In this document: positions 1-5,064 of the stretch, piece by piece | Layout: each line of letters opens with the position of its first letter | How positions within the stretch are numbered: the stretch's first letter is position 1 | Assembly: GCA_947311265.1 (NCBI GenBank) | Contig: CAMZKQ010000174.1 | Coordinates: 1-13,950 of the forward strand | Direction of reading: 5' to 3' | DNA: 13,950 nucleotides | Origin: an uncultured Chlorobiota bacterium | Lineage (GTDB): Bacteria; Bacteroidota; Bacteroidia; Bacteroidales; JAADGE01 | Translations under genes and position numbers: made by a program | Notes under the pieces: generated by a model | What the model saw: the letters and a program-made list of their open reading frames with translations, nothing else | Told to the model about the DNA's origin: nothing | Databases searched by the model: none

Positions 1-945
1 AATAATGCAAAGTGTTACTACGCCAAAGAAAATCCCAATTAATTTATAGCTCATTACTTTTTTTAGAAGCATAGCTTCTGGCAGCGATAGCCCAATTACC
101 CCCATCATAAAAGCAATGGCGGTCCCCATAGGAATCCCTTTTGCCACTAGCACTTGCACTACAGGCAAAATGCCTGATGCGTTAGAGTACATTGGTACTG
201 CAATTATTGTAGAGGCCGGTACTGCCCACCAATTATTTTTACTCATGTATTGCTCAAAAAAGCCTTTCGGGATATAGCCGTGCATTAGCCCACCAATGGC
301 AATACCGACAATTATATAAGGCAAAATGCCTTTTAGTATTTGCAACACTTCGTGCCATATTGTAGGCAAGCGTTGTAAGAGGTTTTGTTTTTGGGCAATA
401 AATCTATTTTGCTCTTTTTCCGAGTTGGATAGTATTTCTTTTACCCATGGTGTTAAGTAGCGTTCTAGTTTCAGTTTTTCCAAGATAAAGCCCGATACCA
501 TGCCAAGGATAATCCCACTTAGCACATAAATAAGTGTTATTTTAAACCCAAATAGTCCTAAAAATAACCCAATTGCCACTTCGCTTACCAAAGGTGAAGT
601 AACTAAAAATGCAAAGGTTACCCCTAGTGGAATACCCCCTTTTACAAAGCCAATAAATAGTGGTATTGATGAGCAAGAGCAAAATGGTGTTACGACCCCA
701 AAACTACTTGCCATGAAATATTCTAGCCCATATAATTTATTTCGGGACAGGAAATTTCGTACTTTATCCACCGGGAAATAACTATTAATGATACCCATAA
801 AAAAAATGATTACAAAAAGTAAAAGCATTATTTTTACAGTATCATAAATAAAAAAATTAAGGGCTTCCGACAAATGATTACCTGTATCCAAACCCAAGAG
901 TTTGTAAACCAAGTAATCAGCCATATTTTGTATCCAATCGAACAT
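1..945 (-). CDS. ArsP/DUF318-type permease (3' end beyond the left edge)
   Basis: This is an inner-membrane permease of the DUF318/UPF0718 family (which includes ArsP), predicted to export arsenicals or a related toxic or thiol-reactive solute. The frame stays open from the ATG at 943-945 to base 1, giving 315 codons; the stop lies outside the window. About eight hydrophobic segments are visible. The family signature TPFCSCSS is at residues 86-93, with Cys89 and Cys91 in a CxC pair. A second, cysteine-free copy of this region (PMYSNASGILP, residues 251-261) is followed by the same KGIP(M/L)G pattern, which shows the two-half architecture. A charged loop lies at about residues 157-198. It is the third gene of an arsR-thioredoxin-permease set, 11 nt after the thioredoxin stop, so very probably co-transcribed. 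ArsP members export trivalent organoarsenicals; the substrate here is inferred from family and context. Met8 is a possible later start. Confidence 0.88.
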   Translation of the reverse strand, partial: MFDWIQNMADYLVYKLLGLDTGNHLSEALNFFIYDTVKIMLLLFVIIFFMGIINSYFPVDKVRNFLSRNKLYGLEYFMASSFGVVTPFCSCSSIPLFIGFVKGGIPLGVTFAFLVTSPLVSEVAIGLFLGLFGFKITLIYVLSGIILGMVSGFILEKLKLERYLTPWVKEILSNSEKEQNRFIAQKQNLLQRLPTIWHEVLQILKGILPYIIVGIAIGGLMHGYIPKGFFEQYMSKNNWWAVPASTIIAVPMYSNASGILPVVQVLVAKGIPMGTAIAFMMGVIGLSLPEAMLLKKVMSYKLIGIFFGVVTLCII

Positions 946-956
946 TTATTTATGGC

Positions 957-1196
957 TTATTTCTCTAACAAATCAAGCAGCTCTGCCGAGGACGGCACAC
1001 GCCCTTTAAGCACAACTTCTTCGTTAATAACAACTGCCGGTGTGGACATTACATTGTATTTCATAATTTCAACAATGTCTTCCACCTTCTCAATAGTTGC
1101 ATCAATATTATTCTCGCTTACCACTTGGGTTACTATTGCCACTGTTTTTTTGCATTTTTGGCAACCTGTTCCTAAAATTTTAATTATTTTGCTCAT
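957..1196 (-). CDS. Small thioredoxin-like redox-active disulfide protein
   Basis: A 79-residue single-domain thioredoxin-fold protein of the 'redox-active disulfide protein 2' type (thioredoxin_3). The active site is C12-Q-K-C15 in the context GTGCQKCKK. Residues 50-56, MSTPAVV, carry the cis-proline (Pro53) that packs against the disulfide in this fold. There is no signal peptide, so it should act in the cytoplasm. In this family the small thioredoxin often sits next to a DUF318 permease and an ArsR regulator, as it does here: arsR ends 50 nt upstream and the permease starts 11 nt downstream. A likely role is thiol-disulfide exchange with, or metalloid hand-off to, the CxC motif of the permease; that role is inference. 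The length is normal for the family and the ATG at 1194-1196 is the only sensible start. Confidence 0.9.
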   Translation of the reverse strand: MSKIIKILGTGCQKCKKTVAIVTQVVSENNIDATIEKVEDIVEIMKYNVMSTPAVVINEEVVLKGRVPSSAELLDLLEK

Positions 1197-1213
1197 TACG
1201 TTTTAAATTTGTT

Positions 1214-1231
1214 TATCGCCAATAAACGATA
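1214..1231. promoter_or_regulatory. Possible second ArsR-type half-site pair between arsR and the thioredoxin gene
   Basis: TATCG at 1214-1218 and CGATA at 1227-1231 are inverted and separated by 8 nt. The dyad upstream of arsR (1554-1575) has the same core: ATCG, exactly 8 nt, CGAT. The flanks here are less symmetric. It lies in the 50-nt gap between the arsR stop and the thioredoxin start, where it could let the repressor control downstream genes separately. Short matches of this kind can arise by chance. Confidence 0.35.
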
Positions 1232-1246
1232 GTGTTAATAAAAAAA

Positions 1247-1552
1247 TTATTCTAAAAAATCTTTAAACAAGAGACTTGCTTTTTTCCAATTTTTACGATT
1301 GATACAATACTTAATCTTCGGTGGTTTTAATTCCCCTTGAATTAGTCCTGCGTTTTTCAGTTCTTTTAAATGTTGCGAAATGGTAGATTGTGCAATTGGC
1401 AATAACTCCACCAAATCGCCAGTAAAACAGCAGGATTGCTTGTTCAGGTGCTTTAGAATTTCAACCCTAGTAGGGTGTCCTAATGCCTTGGCAAAGGTCG
1501 CTAAATCAATCGAACTTTGTGTATATTCTATGTCTTTAACTGTCCGTTTCAT
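1247..1552 (-). CDS. ArsR/SmtB-family transcriptional repressor
   Basis: A 101-residue winged-helix repressor of the ArsR family. The conserved stretch LGHPTRVEIL is at residues 24-33. The recognition helix, AQSTISQHLKELKNAGLI, spans residues 54-71. Such proteins bind a dyad in their own promoter and release DNA when the inducer binds cysteines. The usual ArsR motif CxCxxC near helix alpha-3 is not present in that form. Instead vicinal Cys41-Cys42 (QSCCFTGDL) and Cys83 in the wing (KYCIN) are available, which is enough for a three-thiol As(III)/Sb(III)-type site in principle. It heads the set with the thioredoxin-like protein and the permease, and a perfect inverted repeat begins two bases beyond its start codon. 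The first 17 residues precede the core domain and the ATG is at 1550-1552; no other ATG lies in the N-terminal part. Confidence 0.93.
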   Translation of the reverse strand: MKRTVKDIEYTQSSIDLATFAKALGHPTRVEILKHLNKQSCCFTGDLVELLPIAQSTISQHLKELKNAGLIQGELKPPKIKYCINRKNWKKASLLFKDFLE

Positions 1553-1553
1553 T

Positions 1554-1575
1554 TTAATCGTAAAATTACGATTAA
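1554..1575. promoter_or_regulatory. Perfect inverted repeat, probable ArsR operator
   Basis: Two 10-bp arms, TTAATCGTAA at 1554-1563 and TTACGATTAA at 1566-1575, are exact reverse complements around AA. The repeat starts next to the arsR start codon and covers the predicted -7 element. An A/T-rich dyad directly over the promoter is the standard arrangement for ArsR autorepression. Confidence 0.72.
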
Positions 1576-1592
1576 TCTTTTAATTAGGCAAA
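1561..1592 (-). promoter_or_regulatory. Predicted Bacteroidota-type promoter of the arsR set
   Basis: Read on the minus strand, a TTTG -33 box (1589-1592) is followed after 20 nt by TAATTTTA (1561-1568), one mismatch from the TAnnTTTG -7 consensus. Transcription should start within a few bases of the arsR ATG, which would make the mRNA leaderless or nearly so. The -7 box forms the centre of the inverted repeat. Confidence 0.5.
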
Positions 1593-1791
1593 TCTATTTT
1601 TTGCTATCTATATTTAATGCTCTTAAATTACTCAAATTTTCTCATTTGTTTTCAATCTATTTTTATTATCAAATTTTTGGGGTCATGATTTAACGATTTT
1701 CCCGAGTTTTAATATTTTCATCACTTCATATAAAGTACTGGTAAAAGATAGGGATAAGCGATTTTATAGGGCAGTTAAGCCTAATGCTTTT

Positions 1792-1818
1792 AGATGCCCA
1801 GTCGAGCTGGGAATAACG
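1792..1818. repeat. REP-like short palindrome
   Basis: CCCAG at 1797-1801 and CTGGG at 1807-1811 form a 5-bp stem around TCGAG. The flanks (GATG before, GAATAACGG after) resemble the dispersed extragenic palindromes of the form GATnCCCG...CGGGAATGACGG found in many bacterial genomes. Only one copy occurs in this window, so its repetitive nature cannot be shown here. Confidence 0.35.
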
Positions 1819-1846
1819 GCAAGTATTGTATTTCTAAATCGGTATT

Positions 1847-1867
1847 ATTATTTGATAATCAAATAAT
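1847..1867. promoter_or_regulatory. A/T-rich perfect dyad of unknown role
   Basis: ATTATTTGAT (1847-1856) and ATCAAATAAT (1858-1867) are exact reverse complements around one A. It lies 38 bases beyond the stop of the CoA-transferase gene. It could be a weak 3' hairpin of that transcript or a binding site; the absence of G/C and of a T-run argues against an intrinsic terminator. Confidence 0.4.
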
Positions 1868-1904
1868 TAAATAACAGCTCTATTATTTTTAAGGCAACTC
1901 AATT

Positions 1905-3092
1905 TTAAATTACCCCTTCGGCTTCAAGGGCTTTAATTTCAGATTCTGAAAAGCCTAAAACGGTGCCATAAATTTCCTTATTGTGCTGCCCAATTTCTGG
2001 TGGTGCAACCCTTGTTTTTTCCTCTGGGATATTGGTCATTTTTATAGGGTTTCCTGCCATTTTCATTTTGCCTGTAATGCTATCTGTCGTCTCAACAATC
2101 ATGTTTCGGGCGGCAACTTGTGGGTGCTGCATGGCTTCGCCAATGGAGTTTACAGGGCTGTATGGGAGTTTAGCTTGGTCAAATAATTTTTCCCAGTATG
2201 CTAGGTTTTGTTTTTCAAGGATTTCTTCAAATTGCGGTAGCAATTTATCTCTATTTTCGGTGCGTTTCATATTGTCTGCAAAATCAGGATTTTCGAGCAA
2301 ATCTTCCCTTTTTAAGAGTTTACAAAAGTTTTGCCACATAGCATTATTTCCTACCGAAATTGCCATGTAGCTATCCTTAGTACGAAAGACCTGAAAGGGT
2401 GTAATTGTGGGGTGCTGGTTGCCACCTGGCTTGGGCGATTCGCCATTTACATCGTGGCGAACGATGGCATTTTCTAGCAAGGAGAGTTGGCAATCGAGCA
2501 TGGCGACATCCACCCGCTGCCCTTTGCCTGTAATTGCTCTACTGTAAAGTGCTGATATTATGCCAATTATAGTATAAAGCCCCGCCCCTAAGTCGCCTAT
2601 AGAAACGCCTACTCTTGTTGGAGGTTTATCCTGCCAGCCTGTAATGCTCATCATTCCGCTCATGGCTTGTACAAGCATATCGTAGGCTGGTTTTTTAGAG
2701 TCGGGGCCAGTTTGCCCAAATCCTGATGTTGAAGCATAGATGATTTGGGGGTTTACTTTTTTTATTTCGTCGTAACTCAGCCCCAGTTTTTCCATTGTTC
2801 CGGGTCGGAAATTCTCGGTAATTACGTCTGCTTTTTCTGCTAATTTTAGCAAAATTGCTTTTCCTTTTGGGGATTTTAAGTTTAATGATATACTTTTTTT
2901 GCCTCTATTTACGCTCATAAAATAGGCTGATTTTCCATTTTTAAAAGGGCCAAAGTATCTGGCATCATCGCCACGTAGTGGCATTTCTACTTTTATCACT
3001 TCTGCCCCTAGTTCTTGCATAAGCATTGTGCTGTAGGGGCCTGCAAGTACTCGTGTAAGGTCTAGTATTTTTACGTTTTCTAGTGGTTTCAT
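1905..3092 (-). CDS. CaiB/BaiF (class III) CoA-transferase
   Basis: A 395-residue cytoplasmic enzyme of the formyl-CoA transferase/CaiB family, which moves CoA between carboxylic acids through an aspartyl-CoA thioester. Seen directly: the N-terminal LDLTRVLAGPYSTMLMQELGAEVIKVE pattern, NRGKKSISLNL, ENFRPGTMEKLGL, YASTSGFGQTGP, and VDVAMLD. The Asp of that last motif is residue 200 from the chosen start and aligns with the catalytic aspartate of the family. The length is typical. The frame is open upstream to a TTG at 3125, but the ATG at 3090-3092 starts directly before the conserved domain and is preferred. The acyl substrate cannot be told from sequence. It follows an outer-membrane barrel gene whose frame overlaps it (see that entry), which suggests joint transcription but no shared pathway. 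CoA-transferases of this class occur in carnitine, oxalate and aromatic-acid metabolism. Confidence 0.93.
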   Translation of the reverse strand: MKPLENVKILDLTRVLAGPYSTMLMQELGAEVIKVEMPLRGDDARYFGPFKNGKSAYFMSVNRGKKSISLNLKSPKGKAILLKLAEKADVITENFRPGTMEKLGLSYDEIKKVNPQIIYASTSGFGQTGPDSKKPAYDMLVQAMSGMMSITGWQDKPPTRVGVSIGDLGAGLYTIIGIISALYSRAITGKGQRVDVAMLDCQLSLLENAIVRHDVNGESPKPGGNQHPTITPFQVFRTKDSYMAISVGNNAMWQNFCKLLKREDLLENPDFADNMKRTENRDKLLPQFEEILEKQNLAYWEKLFDQAKLPYSPVNSIGEAMQHPQVAARNMIVETTDSITGKMKMAGNPIKMTNIPEEKTRVAPPEIGQHNKEIYGTVLGFSESEIKALEAEGVI

Positions 3093-3750
3093 CGGTATTT
3101 TTTTTGTTTTTGAAAAGGTAGGCAATTGAAAGGGAAACTAAGCGATGCCGAACGGGATCAACATATTCTTCTGAACTGCTAAGCATGCCGTGTTGGTAGC
3201 GTAGGGCAAATTCCCAGCTATTTTTGCTGGTGAGTTCGTAGGCCATTTGTGCAAATATGCCTGTATCCCAACGGTTGTATTTGTTTGTTTTATCAGTAAA
3301 ATCAACTTTTGTGGTTGTTTCTTGGAACGTTTTGTAGCTAAGGTAGTAGTATTTTCCATCTGTCCAGAATGCGGCATAGGGTCCAAAGCCTAGTTCCCAT
3401 GCACGGTAGCGGTTATGAAAAATTTTCATTCCTGCCAAAACAGGAATTTCTACAAAATTCATATAGGTTTTGCCTTCGCCGTGCTGTGGTTGCTTGTTTT
3501 TTAAGCCCTTTCGGGAATAGAGTAGCTCTGGCTGCACAAACATTACTTTATTTAGACTATAGCGATACAAAATTCCTGCCTGAAAATCAGTTTTAATTTT
3601 CCGGGAGTCTTTTACCAGTTTTTCTTGGGCTGGGTTTTCGTAAAAAATTGTAGTGAAATTTACACCTGTTTTTAGTCCATAAAAAGTCTGACTTTTTACA
3701 AGTGGGCTAAAAAGAATCAGCAGAATAGTTATAATTAAATGTCGGCTCAT
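2965..3750 (-). CDS. PorT-like outer-membrane beta-barrel protein with an aberrant C-terminal overlap
   Basis: The first 213 residues form an outer-membrane barrel of the porin/PorT-like type common in Bacteroidota. There is a signal peptide (hydrophobic residues 4-18, likely cleaved near VKS-Q at 20-21). GLKTGVNFTT is the usual first strand, and alternating aromatic strands run to SLSIAYLF at 206-213, a normal barrel terminus. The frame then continues for 48 basic, low-complexity residues (KNKKNTDETTRKRK...) as far as 2965, overlapping 128 bp of the CoA-transferase gene in another frame. This tail is very unlikely to be original. One extra A in the A8 tract (minus strand, 3098-3105) would end the protein after FKNKKKYR with a TGA overlapping the transferase ATG as ATGA. 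The function is unknown; such barrels are structural or transport proteins of the outer membrane. The barrel assignment is firm, the stated end is not. Confidence 0.75.
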   Translation of the reverse strand: MSRHLIITILLILFSPLVKSQTFYGLKTGVNFTTIFYENPAQEKLVKDSRKIKTDFQAGILYRYSLNKVMFVQPELLYSRKGLKNKQPQHGEGKTYMNFVEIPVLAGMKIFHNRYRAWELGFGPYAAFWTDGKYYYLSYKTFQETTTKVDFTDKTNKYNRWDTGIFAQMAYELTSKNSWEFALRYQHGMLSSSEEYVDPVRHRLVSLSIAYLFKNKKNTDETTRKRKNTRPYTSTCRPLQHNAYARTRGRSDKSRNATTWR

Positions 3751-3820
3751 TATAATTTATATGTCTATTTTGTAAGAATATAAAAGTACTCGTCGTTTTT
3801 TTGTTGGCTAAATTTAGGGT

Positions 3821-4135
3821 TTACATTTTCCCTAACAAGTTGCTTATGCCTGTGCTTCCGCCCATAAGTCCGTTGGCAATATTGCCCATTTCTTGTTCAT
3901 GGAGTTTTTCGGCTGCAATTATTGCTTTGTTTACTGCTACGATTACTAAGTCTTCTATGGTTTCTTTGTCGTCTGCAATAGTTGGGCTAATTTCAATATT
4001 TGTTACTTTTTTGTTCCCGGTCATGGTTACTTTTACAAGCCCATTTTCGGCTTGTTCGCTTACAAACATGGTGTCTAGTTTTTTTCGTCCTGCTTCTTTT
4101 TGCTCATTTACCTGAGCCATTAATTGGTCTAGCAT
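3821..4135 (-). CDS. YbaB/EbfC-family nucleoid-associated protein
   Basis: A 104-residue member of the YbaB/EbfC family, small dimeric DNA-binding proteins associated with the nucleoid. The family pattern is clear: an N-terminal helix rich in charged residues (LDQLMAQVNEQKEAGRKKLDT), the central strand pair GLVKVTMTGNKKVTNIEISP (residues 32-51), and an acidic helix with EDLVIVAVNKAI at 61-72, ending in a Gly/Met/Asn-rich tail. The size matches the family. In many bacteria ybaB follows dnaX and precedes recR. Neither is here: the gene stands 70 nt upstream of the barrel gene and downstream of a strong terminator, so it probably has its own promoter (candidate -7 box at 4167-4174). Confidence 0.93.
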   Translation of the reverse strand: MLDQLMAQVNEQKEAGRKKLDTMFVSEQAENGLVKVTMTGNKKVTNIEISPTIADDKETIEDLVIVAVNKAIIAAEKLHEQEMGNIANGLMGGSTGISNLLGKM

Positions 4136-4166
4136 TTTTGTTTTTTTGATTATGTTTTTATTTTTA

Positions 4167-4174
4167 CAAAAATA
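4167..4174 (-). promoter_or_regulatory. Possible -7 element for the ybaB-like gene
   Basis: On the minus strand this reads TATTTTTG, a match to TAnnTTTG, 31 bases before the ATG at 4135. No clear TTTG -33 box lies 19-21 nt upstream, so the call is weak. Confidence 0.3.
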
Positions 4175-4212
4175 ATAATTGTTTTATTAAAATCCATTAA
4201 TCCTAAGAAAAT

Positions 4213-4252
4213 AAAAAGCCCCCCAATAAATTATATTTATGGGGGGCTTTTT
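4213..4252 (-). terminator. Strong intrinsic terminator of the AAA+ operon
   Basis: A 12-bp perfect stem pairs AAAAAGCCCCCC (4213-4224) with GGGGGGCTTTTT (4241-4252) around a 16-nt A/T loop. It has A- and T-tracts on both sides and can work in both directions. It lies just after the stop of the 93-aa membrane protein gene and before ybaB, and so marks the end of the operon read from 7683. Confidence 0.92.
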
Positions 4253-4270
4253 TAGAGGGGGAAATAATCT

Positions 4271-4552
4271 TTATTCTACTTCTTTTTTTATGGGTTCTGG
4301 GTTATTTCGTTGGTATATTTTTTTCCCTAAAAGTTGCCCCAAAAAAAAGGCGACTAACAGGAAGGGATAGGTGTACCATGCAAAGCCTAAGTCGAACCAA
4401 TACCTCAAGGCAACAACAGCGGGGATTGGTAAGTGAATGGCTAAGAACCATTTAAAGGTGAGTTTTTTCAAGCGTCCACGCCAAATCCCGAAAGGGATAT
4501 TCAGCAGGAATACTAAAATGGCTACTATGGCTATACGTACTGCTAATTCCAT
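4271..4552 (-). CDS. Small membrane protein of unknown function
   Basis: A 93-residue protein with about three hydrophobic segments: roughly residues 3-24, 36-52 and 58-77. The segments are separated by basic stretches (WRGRLKKLTFKW) and followed by a charged tail (KKIYQRNNPEPIKKEVE). The positive-inside rule puts the first loop and the tail in the cytoplasm only if one segment is re-entrant or short, so the topology is uncertain. I do not recognise the family. The gene starts one nucleotide after the stop of the 153-aa protein (TAA, one base, ATG), which points to translational coupling, and it is the last gene before the strong terminator. It may anchor or regulate the AAA+ ATPase at the membrane; that is inference from position alone. 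Confidence 0.75.
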   Translation of the reverse strand: MELAVRIAIVAILVFLLNIPFGIWRGRLKKLTFKWFLAIHLPIPAVVALRYWFDLGFAWYTYPFLLVAFFLGQLLGKKIYQRNNPEPIKKEVE

Positions 4553-4553
4553 T

Positions 4554-5015
4554 TTATTTCGTTAATTTTTCTGCCAACTGGGCATCTACTTTGTAAAAAG
4601 TATCTGCCTCTTCGCCATTAAGGTTAACAAATTCTTTGGTTATTTCAGCAATGCTTAAACCAATATTTTCGCCATAAAGGAAACTGAATCCTTTTTCGTT
4701 GGTGTGCAAAATACTTATTTTCAGTCCTGCCTCTTTTGCTTTGGAAAGCTGTGAAAAAACAACTCCGGGGTTACTAAAGTGGAGTTCTAATTCTTGCTCT
4801 ACCTTTGCAAGCCCCTTATGGCGGCTAGTAATTTCAGGTTTTTTAGAGAGTGCTATAGGAAGAAATTTTACGCCTTCGGCGAGCTCTATATCTACAATAA
4901 GCCCTGCTTCGGTATCTTCTTTTTTTGTAATATTACGAGTGATTACAAAGTATAGCTTATCTGCCTTCTCTGGTTGAGATGAGTTGCCAAAAATGGTTTC
5001 AAAAAATGTTTTCAT
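4554..5015 (-). CDS. Unrecognised 153-aa soluble protein in the AAA+ operon
   Basis: A hydrophilic protein of 153 residues with no signal peptide or membrane segment. Its composition suggests an alpha/beta fold: strands at about residues 21-28 (KLYFVITRN) and 38-52 (GLIVDIELAEGVKFL), then an amphipathic helical middle and a strand-turn region near residues 98-116. No catalytic motif or metal-binding cluster is visible and I do not recognise the family. It sits 49 nt downstream of the large AAA+ gene and one base upstream of the small membrane protein, so the three genes almost certainly share one transcript. It might be a substrate, adaptor or partner of the ATPase; nothing in the sequence decides this. 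Confidence 0.75.
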   Translation of the reverse strand: MKTFFETIFGNSSQPEKADKLYFVITRNITKKEDTEAGLIVDIELAEGVKFLPIALSKKPEITSRHKGLAKVEQELELHFSNPGVVFSQLSKAKEAGLKISILHTNEKGFSFLYGENIGLSIAEITKEFVNLNGEEADTFYKVDAQLAEKLTK

Positions 5016-5064
5016 TTTATGTTTAGTTTTGATTGGTAGCTAATTTTTTCGTTTACAGTTTCAC

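Larger units (their letters stand above)
1593..1904. other. Gene-free interval between arsR and the CoA-transferase gene
   Basis: About 310 bases with no convincing reading frame on either strand. The interval separates the 3' end of the transferase gene from the promoter of the arsR set. The only structures seen are the REP-like hairpin near 1797-1811 and the A/T-rich dyad at 1847-1867, listed separately. No G/C-rich terminator with a T-run was found for the transferase gene. Confidence 0.6.

Noticed and set aside
874..1206. Plus-strand open frame of 110 residues
   Set aside because: It is antisense to the thioredoxin-like gene and the permease start, both of which show clear family motifs.
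1905..3092. CoA-transferase as recently transferred foreign DNA
   Set aside because: The family is patchy in Bacteroidota, but base composition and codon use look like the neighbours by eye, so there is no sequence support for recent transfer.
3093..3125. Upstream TTG start for the CoA-transferase, adding 11 residues
   Set aside because: The extra residues (MPTFSKTKKIP) precede the conserved domain, the codon is a TTG, and the ATG at 3090-3092 makes the ATGA overlap expected with the barrel gene.
3138..3386. 82-residue minus-strand open frame
   Set aside because: It lies wholly inside the barrel gene in another frame and has no family-like features.
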